This document shows positions 1 through 9,398 of a DNA stretch of 64,000 nucleotides, piece by piece. The stretch's first letter is position 1. Every line of letters starts with the position of its first letter. The DNA is taken from NCBI RefSeq assembly GCF_032393985.1, contig NZ_CP135918.1:2604001-2668000 (forward strand), written 5' to 3'. The notes beneath the pieces are model-generated. The model was not told where the DNA came from, searched no databases, and worked only from the letters and a program-made list of their open reading frames with translations. The DNA comes from Fischerella sp. JS2 (GTDB lineage Bacteria > Cyanobacteriota > Cyanobacteriia > Cyanobacteriales > Nostocaceae). A program made the position numbers and the translations under genes.

Positions 1-47
1 CAACCCAAACTTGCAAATTATAGAAGATGGGTTTTAGACTTCGATGC

Positions 48-81
48 GGGAACACAGAACAGTTCCATGTTCTGTGTTCCC
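48..81. terminator. perfect 14-bp hairpin
   Basis: GGGAACACAGAACA pairs exactly with TGTTCTGTGTTCCC around a 6-base loop. No U-run follows on either side, so it may be a dispersed palindrome rather than a rho-independent terminator of a gene to the left of the window. Confidence 0.4.
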
Positions 82-206
82 TTCTTCGATAATATTTAAT
101 TTATTGACAGCTATTGCTTTGATTCTGGCATTACTTTAGAAGTTTGCAGTGCTAATTGTCTGAAATTAGGGAAGGAATAAAAAATTATTTCTAAAGATCG
201 AGAAAA

Positions 207-236
207 ATTTCATTTCCTTTTCATAATTGTATGCAA
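207..236 (+). promoter_or_regulatory. TTTCAT direct-repeat box upstream of the oxidase operon
   Basis: TTTCAT begins at 208 and 219, 11 bp apart. A third related element (GTATGCAA) begins at 229, a further 10-11 bp on. The same arrangement occurs before the response regulator (19609) and in the flavodoxin/Csp intergenic region (62033). One-turn direct repeats are typical of OmpR/PhoB-family response-regulator sites. The box lies about 290 bp before the first ORF. Direct control is inferred. Confidence 0.5.
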
Positions 237-515
237 TTTTGGAAGCATGAAGCTAGCAGCACTCATTTGACAACTAAATAAAAAACTGAGTTGACAAGAA
301 CTCTTATATTTTTTTAAATTGAAAATCTAATTAACAAGAATCAATAAATTATTTTTCGAAATCATTCTAACGATAGTATTTATTGTTCTGTTTCTTAGGT
401 AAGAGTTAATAATACTTTTGTGGAGAGCAATTTTAAGCTGAAAATTCAAGAATGAATTTTGTTTTGCTCAAAATTAACTCAGAATACAGCATCTAGCGAT
501 CGCTAGGAGAAAGCA

Positions 516-1010
516 ATGTTCTCTCTACCTCTTAATAGCGAAAATCTCCCGTACCCCGATCCGTTACACCCAATAATTGTCCATTTCGTAATTGCGATGG
601 TGTTCTTCTCCTTTATTTGTGATGTAATTGGTTATTTCACACGCAATGTGCGTTTGTTTGAGGTCGGTTTTTGGAATATATTTGTTGCAGCGATCGCGAT
701 TTTTATAGCGATAATTTTTGGACAATTTGAAGCAGGTCTGGCACAAGTGTATCCAGCAGTTCAGCTAACACTCAACTTTCACACACTTATGGGTTGGTCG
801 CTGGGAGCGATCGTTGCTGCAATTACAGCTTGGCGGTTTGTGCTTCGTAACCGTAACCCGCTAAAACTTCCTCCCGCTTACCTTGGTGTTGCCACATTTT
901 TAGTTTGTCTAGTTTTTCTGCAAGTATATCTAGGTAGCAAGCTATTTTGGGTATACGGATTGCATGTTGAGCCTGTCGTTGAAGCGATGAAGCAGGGAAT
1001 ATCGCCATGA
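516..1010 (+). CDS. DUF2231 membrane protein, first gene of ARTO operon
   Basis: A 164-residue integral membrane protein with about four hydrophobic segments (near residues 20-40, 48-70, 88-108, 118-142) and the HPIIVHF motif near its N-terminus that marks DUF2231. TAGGAGA sits 6 bases before the ATG. The stop overlaps the next start (ATGA at 1007-1010), so the two DUF2231 genes are translationally coupled and precede oxidase subunits. Paired DUF2231 genes ahead of an alternative terminal oxidase occur in other heterocystous cyanobacteria, as I recall. The function is unknown; an assembly or accessory membrane role is inferred from position. Confidence 0.85.
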   Translation: MFSLPLNSENLPYPDPLHPIIVHFVIAMVFFSFICDVIGYFTRNVRLFEVGFWNIFVAAIAIFIAIIFGQFEAGLAQVYPAVQLTLNFHTLMGWSLGAIVAAITAWRFVLRNRNPLKLPPAYLGVATFLVCLVFLQVYLGSKLFWVYGLHVEPVVEAMKQGISP

Positions 1011-1612
1011 ACTCGCAACTAATTGACCAATTAAGATTGAGATTAGGCGCTAACGGATTGCCCTACGAAATTCCTATGCATCCCAAGCTGGTGCATCTGA
1101 CATTAGGTTTATTTATTATTGCCGTTTTATTCGATATAGCAGGAGCTATTTTTCCCATAGAACGACCAATCTTCAAATTTTTGGGTCTGACTGCTATCCG
1201 TTCTGGCTTCTTTGATGTTGGTTGGTACAACCTTCTAGGCGCATCTATTATCACTTTTTTTACAGTTGCCTTTGGTTTTTTTGAGCTACTGCTGGCAAAT
1301 CCACCCATTAATCAAAAGAGCGATTGGGGGTTAAATGCTTCCTGGACAATGCTTTTACATGGTTTGGGTGGTGTTGCGTTGTTGGGGATTATCGTTGCTA
1401 TGACCGTGTGGCGAGGTTTACAACGCTATCGCTGGCGTAAGGATGCTTCTAGACAAGTGCAATGGTGTTACTTGTTAGTAGGGATTGCAATGCTAGGTAT
1501 TTTATATATCCACGGAACATTAGGAGGGCAATTAGGATCGGAATTCGGGATTCACGTCACTGCTGCTAAGTTACTCCAAGAGGGCGTAAACCCAAACTTA
1601 CTGCCTAAATAA
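1007..1612 (+). CDS. second DUF2231 membrane protein
   Basis: A 201-residue paralogue of the preceding gene, with the same HPKLVH motif near residue 25 and about four to five membrane segments, plus a longer C-terminal half. It overlaps the upstream stop by four bases and ends 20 bases before ctaC, so it belongs to the oxidase operon. No haem- or metal-binding motif beyond scattered membrane histidines is evident. The biochemical role is not known. Confidence 0.85.
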   Translation: MNSQLIDQLRLRLGANGLPYEIPMHPKLVHLTLGLFIIAVLFDIAGAIFPIERPIFKFLGLTAIRSGFFDVGWYNLLGASIITFFTVAFGFFELLLANPPINQKSDWGLNASWTMLLHGLGGVALLGIIVAMTVWRGLQRYRWRKDASRQVQWCYLLVGIAMLGILYIHGTLGGQLGSEFGIHVTAAKLLQEGVNPNLLPK

Positions 1613-1632
1613 ATGGGAATTTAGAAAGTTTT

Positions 1633-2550
1633 ATGTCTAGATTTTTAGAATATTTACTAATAGCTGGTTATATTGCAGTTTTGCTTGTTGTCAGTCATTG
1701 GATTGGACAGCAAGCGTATTCTTGGATGCCGCCTGAAGCCACAGCAGAAGCGCAAAAGGTAGATAGTTTGTTTAGCTTCTTAACCTCAATTGGCGCGTTT
1801 ATTATTCTTGGGCTTGTAGGTATGATGGTGTACTCAGTACTGTTCTTTCGCGCACCCAAAAATGACTACAGCGAGGGACACCCATCCAGAGGCGATATCA
1901 AACTAGAATTTTTATGGACGGCCGCTCCTACTTTGTTAGTTTTGTGGCTGGCTTTCCAAGGCTTCAATATTTATCAGCAATTAAATATTCTAGGTTTGCA
2001 ACAAGTTGTACATTTGCATACACCTTTAGAAGAACCAGTCTATGCCGCATCAAGTGATGACAAACCTAAAGGGGCGGCTGAAACTATTGATGTTTTCGTC
2101 AAGCAGTGGGATTGGTCTTTTCGCTATCCCAATAATTTTACTAGTAATGAATTACACCTACCTGTAAATCGTCGTACTCGCTTAAATATGCACGCAAAGG
2201 ACGTACTTCACAGTTTTTACGTTCCTGAATTCCGCTTACAGCAGTATATTGTGCCTGGACGCGACATTGATCTTGTAGTTACACCCACGCGCACGGGTCA
2301 ATACAAGCTGAAAGATGCTTTATTTAGCGGTACTTACTTTGCTTTGATGGATGCCGATGTACACATTGAATCCCTTGAGCAATATAACCAGTGGCTTAGT
2401 CAAACCCAACATCAACCAACAACTATCAAAAATCAGGCAGTTGCTGAGTATACTCAACCGCCAAAAACATTTTTTAAGAGTGGCTGGTACACTGTTGCAC
2501 CTGAACAAAGAGCGATCGCCAATGAAAGGAAAGTAATGAATGACACATGA
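1633..2550 (+). CDS. ctaC: cytochrome oxidase subunit II lacking CuA ligands (ARTO)
   Basis: A 305-residue subunit II of a haem-copper oxidase in the plasma or thylakoid membrane, with hydrophobic segments near residues 7-27, 47-72 and 93-112 and a periplasmic/lumenal cupredoxin domain. The conserved HSFYVPEF segment keeps one His (193). The CuA loop, normally CxxxCGxxHxxM, reads DALFSGTYFALM (228-239): both Cys, the bridging Glu and the second His are gone and only Met remains. A binuclear copper centre cannot form, as in quinol oxidases and the cyanobacterial alternative respiratory terminal oxidase. The 3' end overlaps ctaD by 11 bases. Confidence 0.9.
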   Translation: MSRFLEYLLIAGYIAVLLVVSHWIGQQAYSWMPPEATAEAQKVDSLFSFLTSIGAFIILGLVGMMVYSVLFFRAPKNDYSEGHPSRGDIKLEFLWTAAPTLLVLWLAFQGFNIYQQLNILGLQQVVHLHTPLEEPVYAASSDDKPKGAAETIDVFVKQWDWSFRYPNNFTSNELHLPVNRRTRLNMHAKDVLHSFYVPEFRLQQYIVPGRDIDLVVTPTRTGQYKLKDALFSGTYFALMDADVHIESLEQYNQWLSQTQHQPTTIKNQAVAEYTQPPKTFFKSGWYTVAPEQRAIANERKVMNDT

Positions 2551-4216
2551 TTCTAGTGAAAATATCACCGAAGATAGAGAGCCTCAAAACGAGTCGGAGA
2601 ATAACTGGCGACGATACTTCAGCTTCAGCACTGACCATAAAGTCATCGGCGTTCAGTACATGGTGACGACTTTCATTTTCTTCTTGATTGGCGGACTGTT
2701 GGCAATGCTCATCCGTGCTGAACTGATTACACCTCAATCAAATGTACTTGATCGTCCCTTGTACAACGGCTTGTTCACCTTGCACGGGACAATCATGATC
2801 TTTTTATGGATTATCCCCTTCAATGCAGGTATCTCTAACTACTTAGTGCCGCTAATGCTGGGAGCGCGGGATATGGCGTTTCCCCTGCTCAACGCTATCT
2901 CTTTCTGGATTCTGCCACCAAGCGGGATTTTATTAATATCTAGCTTCTTGCTGCCCAATGGAACAGCACAGTCCGGCTGGTGGTCTTATCCTCCAATTAG
3001 TCTGCAAATTCCTCCTGGTCAGCCGATTAATGGTGAATTTATTTGGATTGTAAGTATAGTCCTGATTGGCATCTCTTCAATAATGGGGGCTGTTAACTTT
3101 GTTACTACCATTTTTTGGATGCGCGCCCCAGGGATGACTTTTTTCCGAATGCCTGTATTTGTCTGGTCAGTTCTCAGCGCCCAACTGTTGCAACTGATTA
3201 ATTTGCCTTCTTTAACAGGCGCATTGATCCTGCTGTTATTCGATCTCAGTTTTGGGACGCAATTCTTCAAACCCTTAGAGAATGGCGACCCGATCATTTA
3301 CCAGCATTTATTTTGGTTCTATTCCCACCCCGCAGTTTATATTATGGCACTACCTGCTTTCGGTATTTTTGCGGAGGTTCTGCCAGCCTTTTCCCGTAAC
3401 CCTCTATTTGGCTATCGATCATTAGCTGTTGCTTCTTTAGGCATCGCTGTAGTCAGCATTTTCGTTTGGGTGCATCATATGTTCACCAGTGCTACTCCTA
3501 GCTGGATGCGGATATTATTCATGTTTACCTCCATGTTGGTTGCTGTGCCTACTGGTGTAAAGGCATTTGGCTGGACGGCTACAGTGTGGAAGAGTAAGCT
3601 GCACTTGGAGACACCCATGCTGTTCGCTATGGGAGGTGCAGCCATGTTTCTACTCGGTGGTGTCACTGGTGTAATGTTGGCAGCAGTACCGTTTGATATT
3701 CACGTCCACAATACCTACTTTGTAGTGGGGCACTTCCACTACATTGTCTTTAACACCATCACAATGGCAATCTTTGCTGCCATTTACTATTGGTTTCCGA
3801 AGATAACTGGACGAATGTATGCTGAAGGTTGGGGTAAGGTGCATTTCTGGTTAACTTTCATTGGTGCTAACCTAACTTTTTTCCCCATGCTGCCACTAGG
3901 TTTACAAGGAATGGTACGCCGCATTTCCTCTTACGATCCACGCTATCAAGGATGGAATGTCATCGCTAGTTTAGGAGGATTTTTGTTAGGAGTATCCATA
4001 CTGCCTTTTATTGCCAATATGATAGGTTCTTTGCTATACGGACAAAGGGCAGTCAACAATCCTTGGCACGCCACAGGACTAGAATGGCAAACGACCTCAC
4101 CTCCACCGCGAGATAACTTTGAAGAAATTCCTGTTGTAAAAAGACCACCCTATGACTACGGCGATCCCAAATACTCAGTCATAGAACCTTCCGACTATCA
4201 TCAGGGAGAAAAATAA
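2540..4216 (+). CDS. ctaD: haem-copper oxidase subunit I, A2-type (ARTO)
   Basis: The 558-residue catalytic subunit, reducing O2 to water and pumping protons. All six metal-binding His are present: H82 (low-spin haem), H263 in YSHPAVY (CuB, cross-linking Tyr267), H312-H313 (CuB), H398 (high-spin haem) and H400 (low-spin haem). The YSHPxVY form, with the helix VI Glu missing, is the A2-type proton-channel signature. The usual HD pair before VVxHFH is H390-N391, as in E. coli bo3 quinol oxidase (HN), which agrees with the missing CuA site in the partner subunit. It overlaps ctaC by 11 bases. The electron donor is most likely plastoquinol. Confidence 0.93.
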   Translation: MTHDSSENITEDREPQNESENNWRRYFSFSTDHKVIGVQYMVTTFIFFLIGGLLAMLIRAELITPQSNVLDRPLYNGLFTLHGTIMIFLWIIPFNAGISNYLVPLMLGARDMAFPLLNAISFWILPPSGILLISSFLLPNGTAQSGWWSYPPISLQIPPGQPINGEFIWIVSIVLIGISSIMGAVNFVTTIFWMRAPGMTFFRMPVFVWSVLSAQLLQLINLPSLTGALILLLFDLSFGTQFFKPLENGDPIIYQHLFWFYSHPAVYIMALPAFGIFAEVLPAFSRNPLFGYRSLAVASLGIAVVSIFVWVHHMFTSATPSWMRILFMFTSMLVAVPTGVKAFGWTATVWKSKLHLETPMLFAMGGAAMFLLGGVTGVMLAAVPFDIHVHNTYFVVGHFHYIVFNTITMAIFAAIYYWFPKITGRMYAEGWGKVHFWLTFIGANLTFFPMLPLGLQGMVRRISSYDPRYQGWNVIASLGGFLLGVSILPFIANMIGSLLYGQRAVNNPWHATGLEWQTTSPPPRDNFEEIPVVKRPPYDYGDPKYSVIEPSDYHQGEK

Positions 4217-4243
4217 GAACTCATGAAAAATGACCAATGACTA

Positions 4244-4939
4244 ATGACAAATAACAAAAATTATGAATTTATGAACCGTGGTGTAATTCATGTAGATGAA
4301 AGTCCTATCCCTTTAGAACGGTGGCGGCGATACCTACCAAATTGGCTCAAGCGTTACCTACCAGTCCGTGGTGGACGTGCTGAAGACCATCATGGCAAAG
4401 CAATTTTTGGATTTACTGTGTTTTTGTTGTCGGAAAGCATAGTCTTTTTGAGCTTTATCTTTACATATGTTGGTCTGCGGTTAACGCATTCAGAAAATTG
4501 GCTACCACCTGGGATTTCAGGGCCAGAATTATCTAATTTTGTAATAATTAATACAATTGTCTTGCTTTCTAGCAGCTTTGTTATTCAACCAGCAGAAAAT
4601 GCTCTTAAGCATCATAGGCTAAATAAATTCCGTTGGCTATGGCTGATGACAATTTGCATGGGAACCTATTTCTTAATCGGTCAAGGAATTGAGTGGAGTA
4701 ATCTTGATTTTGGGTTAAGCACAGGTCTAGTCGGTTCTACATTTTATGTATTAACAGGTTTTCACGGTCTACACGTTCTTACTGGTGTGATTCTCCAAAT
4801 AACTATGCTTGTCCGCTCCTTCAGGCGAGGTAACTACGAAAAAGGTCACTTTGGTGTGAGTGCTACCACTTTGTTTTGGCACTTTGTTGATATTGTTTGG
4901 GTCTTCCTCTTCTCACTTCTTTATATATGGCAGGCTTAA
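4244..4939 (+). CDS. ctaE: cytochrome oxidase subunit III (ARTO)
   Basis: A 231-residue subunit III with about five membrane helices and the conserved TGFHGLHVLTG and FWHFVDIVW segments. It lies 27 bases after ctaD and completes the C-D-E operon. Two later in-frame ATGs (4271 and 4273 region) are possible starts because no clear ribosome-binding site precedes 4244. The spacer contains short ATGACNAATGAC-like repeats of the type common between genes in this group. Subunit III stabilises subunit I and is not itself catalytic. Confidence 0.9.
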   Translation: MTNNKNYEFMNRGVIHVDESPIPLERWRRYLPNWLKRYLPVRGGRAEDHHGKAIFGFTVFLLSESIVFLSFIFTYVGLRLTHSENWLPPGISGPELSNFVIINTIVLLSSSFVIQPAENALKHHRLNKFRWLWLMTICMGTYFLIGQGIEWSNLDFGLSTGLVGSTFYVLTGFHGLHVLTGVILQITMLVRSFRRGNYEKGHFGVSATTLFWHFVDIVWVFLFSLLYIWQA

Positions 4940-5061
4940 AAATTCAAATTACTCTATTAAGAAGCTAGCTATAAAATTCAAAATTCAATAACTTCTACCT
5001 TTTGCCTTGTGACTCATACCCTTTAACAGAAAATTAATTGTAAGTACAAAGGTGGTTGAAT

Positions 5062-6021
5062 ATGCCTAGTCAAACCAATGTACAAGTACAAAGAATTAGA
5101 GCTATTGGCTTAACGGTAACAAGTTGCGATCGCTCTTTGGATTTCTACACCCAAGCACTTAATTTTGAACTCGTTTCTGACATCACTGTTGCACAAGAAG
5201 ATTACAGCGATTTAGAAGGCATACCTGGGGCAGAAATTCGTATTGTTACTTTACGGCTAGGTGATGAACTCATCGAATTAATAGAATATCTCAATGTAGA
5301 AGGAAAACCTATTCCCAGTGATTCCCAAAGTAATGACTTATGGTTTCAACATTTGGCGATTGTGGTAAGTGATATGGAGCGTGCTTATGCTCATCTATAT
5401 TCATTTCCCATTCAACCCATATCTACTGCGCCCCAGACAATACCACCTGGTAATGAAACCTCTGCTGGTGTCCGTGCTTTTAAGTTTAAAGATCCTGACG
5501 GTCACGATTTAGAGCTAATTTGGTTTCCGCCTGATAAAGGACAAGATAAATGGCATCAGAACAGCGATCGCTTATTTTTAGGAATCGATCATAGTGCGAT
5601 CACTATTTCCAACACCGAGCAAAGTCTACACTTTTATCGTGACCTGTTGGGAATACAAGTTGATAGCCGCAGTCTCAATTGGCGTGCAACTCAGGCTCGT
5701 TTGGATAACTTACCAGCAGCCGAAGTCCAAATTACAGCACTGCGACCAGTTCAAGGTAGTGTAGGAATTGAACTGCTGGATTATCTTGTGCCTGGGAAAG
5801 GCCGTCCTATACCAAGTGACTGGAAAAGTTGCGATATTGCGAGGGTACAAATTGAGCTTGTTGTTAATGGTATTGAACAGCTAGTGGATAAGTTACAGCA
5901 CAACAGAGTTCAGTTTGTATCACCAAGAATTGTACAGTTTAGCGATCGCTCATTTCCTTATCGGCAAGCTTGTCTCATTAAAGACCCTGACGGTCACGCA
6001 ATATTACTGTTTGTGGAATGA
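5062..6021 (+). CDS. tandem VOC (glyoxalase/dioxygenase-fold) protein
   Basis: About 319 residues made of two vicinal-oxygen-chelate units (roughly 9-160 and 170-319). Each has the RSLDFYxxxL-type opening and a closing DPDGHxxxL segment carrying metal-binding His and Glu positions. ATG at 5062 is chosen over a TTG six bases earlier because AAAGGTGG sits 7 bases before it. VOC proteins include glyoxalase I, ring-cleaving dioxygenases and antibiotic-binding proteins; the substrate cannot be told. It stands alone after the oxidase operon. Confidence 0.8.
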   Translation: MPSQTNVQVQRIRAIGLTVTSCDRSLDFYTQALNFELVSDITVAQEDYSDLEGIPGAEIRIVTLRLGDELIELIEYLNVEGKPIPSDSQSNDLWFQHLAIVVSDMERAYAHLYSFPIQPISTAPQTIPPGNETSAGVRAFKFKDPDGHDLELIWFPPDKGQDKWHQNSDRLFLGIDHSAITISNTEQSLHFYRDLLGIQVDSRSLNWRATQARLDNLPAAEVQITALRPVQGSVGIELLDYLVPGKGRPIPSDWKSCDIARVQIELVVNGIEQLVDKLQHNRVQFVSPRIVQFSDRSFPYRQACLIKDPDGHAILLFVE

Positions 6022-6091
6022 TCGGGGAAAACGCAATCTAACCCTACGTGAGTTCGATAAGTTTATAATAGCCTGTCATCACCATATTTCC

Positions 6092-6391
6092 TCACATCAC
6101 TACCTTTCCCATTGTTTGACCATGCGCCAGGACATGTAACGGCTTAATCCATCGATTTAAAAATAGCAAGATTGGTTGTCGACGTAATATCAGGATGGCG
6201 ATCACTTTAGTAACAATGGAGGTTGCAACCACAGGATCGGTCGAGGCAATGATTGCTCCAATCAATATCCCTACCCAGAATGGCATTCTTAGAATCCAAG
6301 AAATCAACAGACCACTGACCAACCACATCCCAGGTAGTACTAGTCCAAGCAGTAAACTTAGAGAATGCCAGTGTTTCATATTAACTTTCAC
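6092..6391 (-). pseudogene. remnant of a second cation:proton antiporter copy
   Basis: From a GTG at 6391 this strand encodes about 99 residues that align in two blocks with the adjacent antiporter. LLLGLVLPGMWLVSGLL and ASTDPVVATSIVT match its N-terminal third, then the sequence jumps to LRRQPILLFLNRWIKP, which matches its C-terminal third. About 150 residues between the blocks are missing, and the C-terminus is lost. It lies directly after the intact gene on the same strand and overlaps its stop. A tandem duplicate that decayed by internal deletion is the simplest reading. The ion-binding ND site is absent, so it is not functional. Confidence 0.75.
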
Positions 6392-7637
6392 TTGCTAGCT
6401 GATTCTTGTTACGAATGTATTTACCGTAGAGCTTTGTTAAGGGAGTGGCACTCAAGCCTTGAGCAACGATAGAAGCGCAAATCATCAAGCTGCAAACTAA
6501 CCAAACCTCTTCTACCTCCGTTCGACGCAGAGAATAACCTGCGTAAAAAATAGCAGCAACACCAATTGGCCCAAACCAACCCGTAAACAATGCTTCTGGG
6601 ATATTTTTAATTGGCTTAATCAATCGATTTAGTAACAAAATTGCTGGTAATCGGCGCAATAACAACACTGTCACTACTATTAGAATTAGATTCCACCATC
6701 CTATTGATCCCCATTGTCGCCAAGGAATTGTTAAGCCAAGCAAAATAAAAATCGGCAGGTTAAAAAAGCGGTTAATTGCCTCTTGAACATTATCTTCCTC
6801 CGCCCGTTGTTTACCTCCTATCACATTACCGAAGGTCAATCCAGCCACGAATACAGCTAGAACGCCATCAGTACCGATCAGTTTGCCAGCACCCAATACC
6901 ATAAGAGAGAGGGCTATAGTGTAACCCAGAAAAGAAGAATGTTCGATTGTTTTTTTACGTTCAGCTAATTTTAGAAGACGGCCGGCTATATAACCCAAAA
7001 GTGCGCCGCATAATACAGCTCCGACAACTTCCCACAGCACAACATGATAAAACCACTCAGACAATGCCTTTGTTGAGTTTCGCTGGAGCATGAGGATGGA
7101 CAAAAGTACAAAGGGATAAGCCAACCCATCATTTGCACCTGATTCAGCTGAGATAAGATTTCGTAAGCGTCCAGGCAAATTATCTTCGGCAACAACACCA
7201 GTCACAATGGAAGTGGAAACAATCGGATCGGTTGGTGTAATTGCGGCCCCGACTAGCATGGCTTCCCAAAAGGGTATTTTTAAGATCAAATAAACCAGAA
7301 AACCACTAACCACCCACATCGTAGGCATGACTAACCCTAACAAAACTGCCAGAGGTCGCCAGTTGTGGAAAAAATAATTCTTGGGTAGTCGCAATGCTAC
7401 TCCCATTAATCCGATCGCTAAGGTAAAACGGGCGGCTTGCTCTAGAAGATGCTCTTTTGGTAAACCCCAAGCGTTGGGATTGACTAATCCTAAGCCAATT
7501 GGGCCTAGTAATATTCCTAATAATAGTGCTGTTAAGGGGTCACAAGTCCACCAATTACGACGGAAATAGTCAGATAACAGTCCCAGAAATAGAACGATCG
7601 CACCGATCGCTATGATTAGAATATTGAGTTCATCCAA
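6381..7637 (-). CDS. CPA1-type cation:proton antiporter
   Basis: 418 residues with about 12 membrane helices. TPTDPIVSTSIVTG and SAESGANDGLAYP are the two signature stretches of NhaP-like Na+(K+)/H+ exchangers; the Asp pair in the second is the cation/proton site. It exchanges monovalent cations for protons at a cell membrane. It is transcribed away from the Nramp gene across a 419-base spacer, and its stop overlaps the start of the decayed copy at 6092-6391. Confidence 0.88.
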   Translation of the reverse strand: MDELNILIIAIGAIVLFLGLLSDYFRRNWWTCDPLTALLLGILLGPIGLGLVNPNAWGLPKEHLLEQAARFTLAIGLMGVALRLPKNYFFHNWRPLAVLLGLVMPTMWVVSGFLVYLILKIPFWEAMLVGAAITPTDPIVSTSIVTGVVAEDNLPGRLRNLISAESGANDGLAYPFVLLSILMLQRNSTKALSEWFYHVVLWEVVGAVLCGALLGYIAGRLLKLAERKKTIEHSSFLGYTIALSLMVLGAGKLIGTDGVLAVFVAGLTFGNVIGGKQRAEEDNVQEAINRFFNLPIFILLGLTIPWRQWGSIGWWNLILIVVTVLLLRRLPAILLLNRLIKPIKNIPEALFTGWFGPIGVAAIFYAGYSLRRTEVEEVWLVCSLMICASIVAQGLSATPLTKLYGKYIRNKNQLASES

Positions 7638-8056
7638 GGGTCAATAACTGATTTTGAGACTAAGGTTCTTGGTGTGTAAATTATAGATATATCTAAATGC
7701 TTACTCTCCAAGGCAGCATCTATCTGTAGGGGAAAATGAGATTTATGTCCTTGGTTAAGACATAGTTTTTACAAAAGGAGCGCATCTAGTGAACAAAAAC
7801 TGTGATCGCTTTTTTAGGTAACTCGGTCATCACAAATGCACTTCAATATAAGAGATACTTTCAATTATCTCTACACTAAAAGTTCGCAAACAAAGTTTCC
7901 AGGCTTAAAAAGCATCACTAAGCCTCCTTTTAATGTCAATAGAGAACAAAAAAGAAAGATATTCAGCCTTTCGTGGTGGATGGGAATCTGACCTAAGGGT
8001 ATGGCTGGCATTAAACAACTAAGTAGAATATGAAAAGATTATGAAAAAAAATAGCA
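7638..8056. other. divergent promoter region, antiporter/Nramp
   Basis: A 419-base AT-rich spacer between diverging transporter genes, with no ORF. An AGGCTTA/TAAGCCT hairpin with an 11-base loop lies at 7901-7925. I see no recognised riboswitch or Fur/MntR operator. Confidence 0.4.
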
Positions 8057-9391
8057 ATGAAAAAACCTGTAGAAACGGTTTCCGTATCAGATCCGCCAAG
8101 CTTACCGGAAGTCCATCGTAGTATCCCAGTTCCTGAACGACAAAATTTTTGGCGCAAGCTTGTAGCTTATGCTGGGCCTGGATACCTGGTGGCGGTGGGT
8201 TATATGGACCCTGGAAACTGGGCTACCGATCTAGCAGGAGGTGCTAAATTTGGTTACACGCTTTTGAGTGTAATTTTGCTATCAAACTTGATGGCGGTGC
8301 TACTGCAATCTCTCTGTGTCCGCTTGGGTGTAGCAACAGGCAAAGATTTAGCACAAGCATGTCGAGACTATTTCCATCAACGTGTGAGTTTATTCCTCTG
8401 GCTACTTTGTGAAATTGCGATCGCAGCTTGCGACCTAGCTGAACTGTTAGGGAGTGCGATCGCTCTACAGTTATTGTTTGGCATTCCTTTAGCGATTGGT
8501 GTATGTGTAACAGCAGTCGATGTCTTTATGGTACTGCTGTTGCAAAGCAAAGGGTTTCGCTACATTGAAGCGGTTATCATTAGCTTAATTACGCTGATTT
8601 TTGGGTGTTTTGCAGCAGAAATTGTCTTTTCTCAGCCTAATTTTGGGGATGTCATGCAGGGGTTTGTTCCCAATTCCCAGATAGTGCATAACCCCCAAAT
8701 GCTTTATATCGCAATTGGTATTTTGGGAGCAACGGTGATGCCCCATAATCTTTACTTACATTCGTCAATTGTCCAAACTCGTCGCTGGCAAGAAAACTCA
8801 CAGCAGAAGCGAGAAGCCATCCGGTTTGCTACACTTGATTCCACCATTGCTCTGACGATCGCTCTGTTTATTAATGCTGCAATTCTGATTTTATCCGCAG
8901 CCACCTTTCATACGTCAGGAAATCATCAAGTAGCTGAAATCCAAGATGCTTACAAATTGCTTTCTCCGACATTAGGTGTACCAGTAGCCAGTGCCATATT
9001 TGCATTTGCACTATTGTTATCTGGTCAAAACTCTACACTGACCGGAACTTTGGCTGGGCAAATCGTCATGGAAGGTTTTCTGCGATTGCGCTTGCGGCCT
9101 TGGCTGCGTCGGCTAGTAACTCGTTGGCTAGCAATTACACCAGCATTAATCACAATTCTATGGTTTGGCGAAGGCAGTACAACCAATTTGCTGATCCTCA
9201 GTCAGGTAATTTTAAGTTTGCAACTGCCTTTTGCCGTCATTCCCTTGGTGATGTTCACAAGCGATCGCCGGATTATGGGTGAGTTCGTTAATCCTCGTTG
9301 GCTGAAGATACTAGCTGGAAGTGTTGCAACTCTCATTGTGGGGCTAAACCTTTGGCTGTTGTGGCAAACGTTTTCCGGCGGATTCAATTAA
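8057..9391 (+). CDS. Nramp family divalent metal transporter
   Basis: 444 residues, about 11 membrane helices. It carries the helix 1 metal-binding motif [13 protein letters not shown] (near 50-62) and the helix 6 motif MPHNLYLHS (near 235), whose Asp, Asn and Met coordinate Mn2+ or Fe2+ in this family. It is a proton-coupled metal importer; the exact metal cannot be read off. It has its own spacer upstream and converges on the monooxygenase gene, leaving only 7 bases between the two stops. Confidence 0.9.
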   Translation: MKKPVETVSVSDPPSLPEVHRSIPVPERQNFWRKLVAYAGPGYLVAVGYMDPGNWATDLAGGAKFGYTLLSVILLSNLMAVLLQSLCVRLGVATGKDLAQACRDYFHQRVSLFLWLLCEIAIAACDLAELLGSAIALQLLFGIPLAIGVCVTAVDVFMVLLLQSKGFRYIEAVIISLITLIFGCFAAEIVFSQPNFGDVMQGFVPNSQIVHNPQMLYIAIGILGATVMPHNLYLHSSIVQTRRWQENSQQKREAIRFATLDSTIALTIALFINAAILILSAATFHTSGNHQVAEIQDAYKLLSPTLGVPVASAIFAFALLLSGQNSTLTGTLAGQIVMEGFLRLRLRPWLRRLVTRWLAITPALITILWFGEGSTTNLLILSQVILSLQLPFAVIPLVMFTSDRRIMGEFVNPRWLKILAGSVATLIVGLNLWLLWQTFSGGFN

Positions 9392-9398
9392 AGACTAG

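Larger units (their letters stand above)
1..515. other. AT-rich leader region of the oxidase operon
   Basis: I see no gene here. The stretch holds the hairpin at 48-81 and the TTTCAT pair at 208-224, and is otherwise AT-rich spacer. A long leader before a respiratory operon leaves room for regulation, but no riboswitch is recognisable. Confidence 0.5.
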
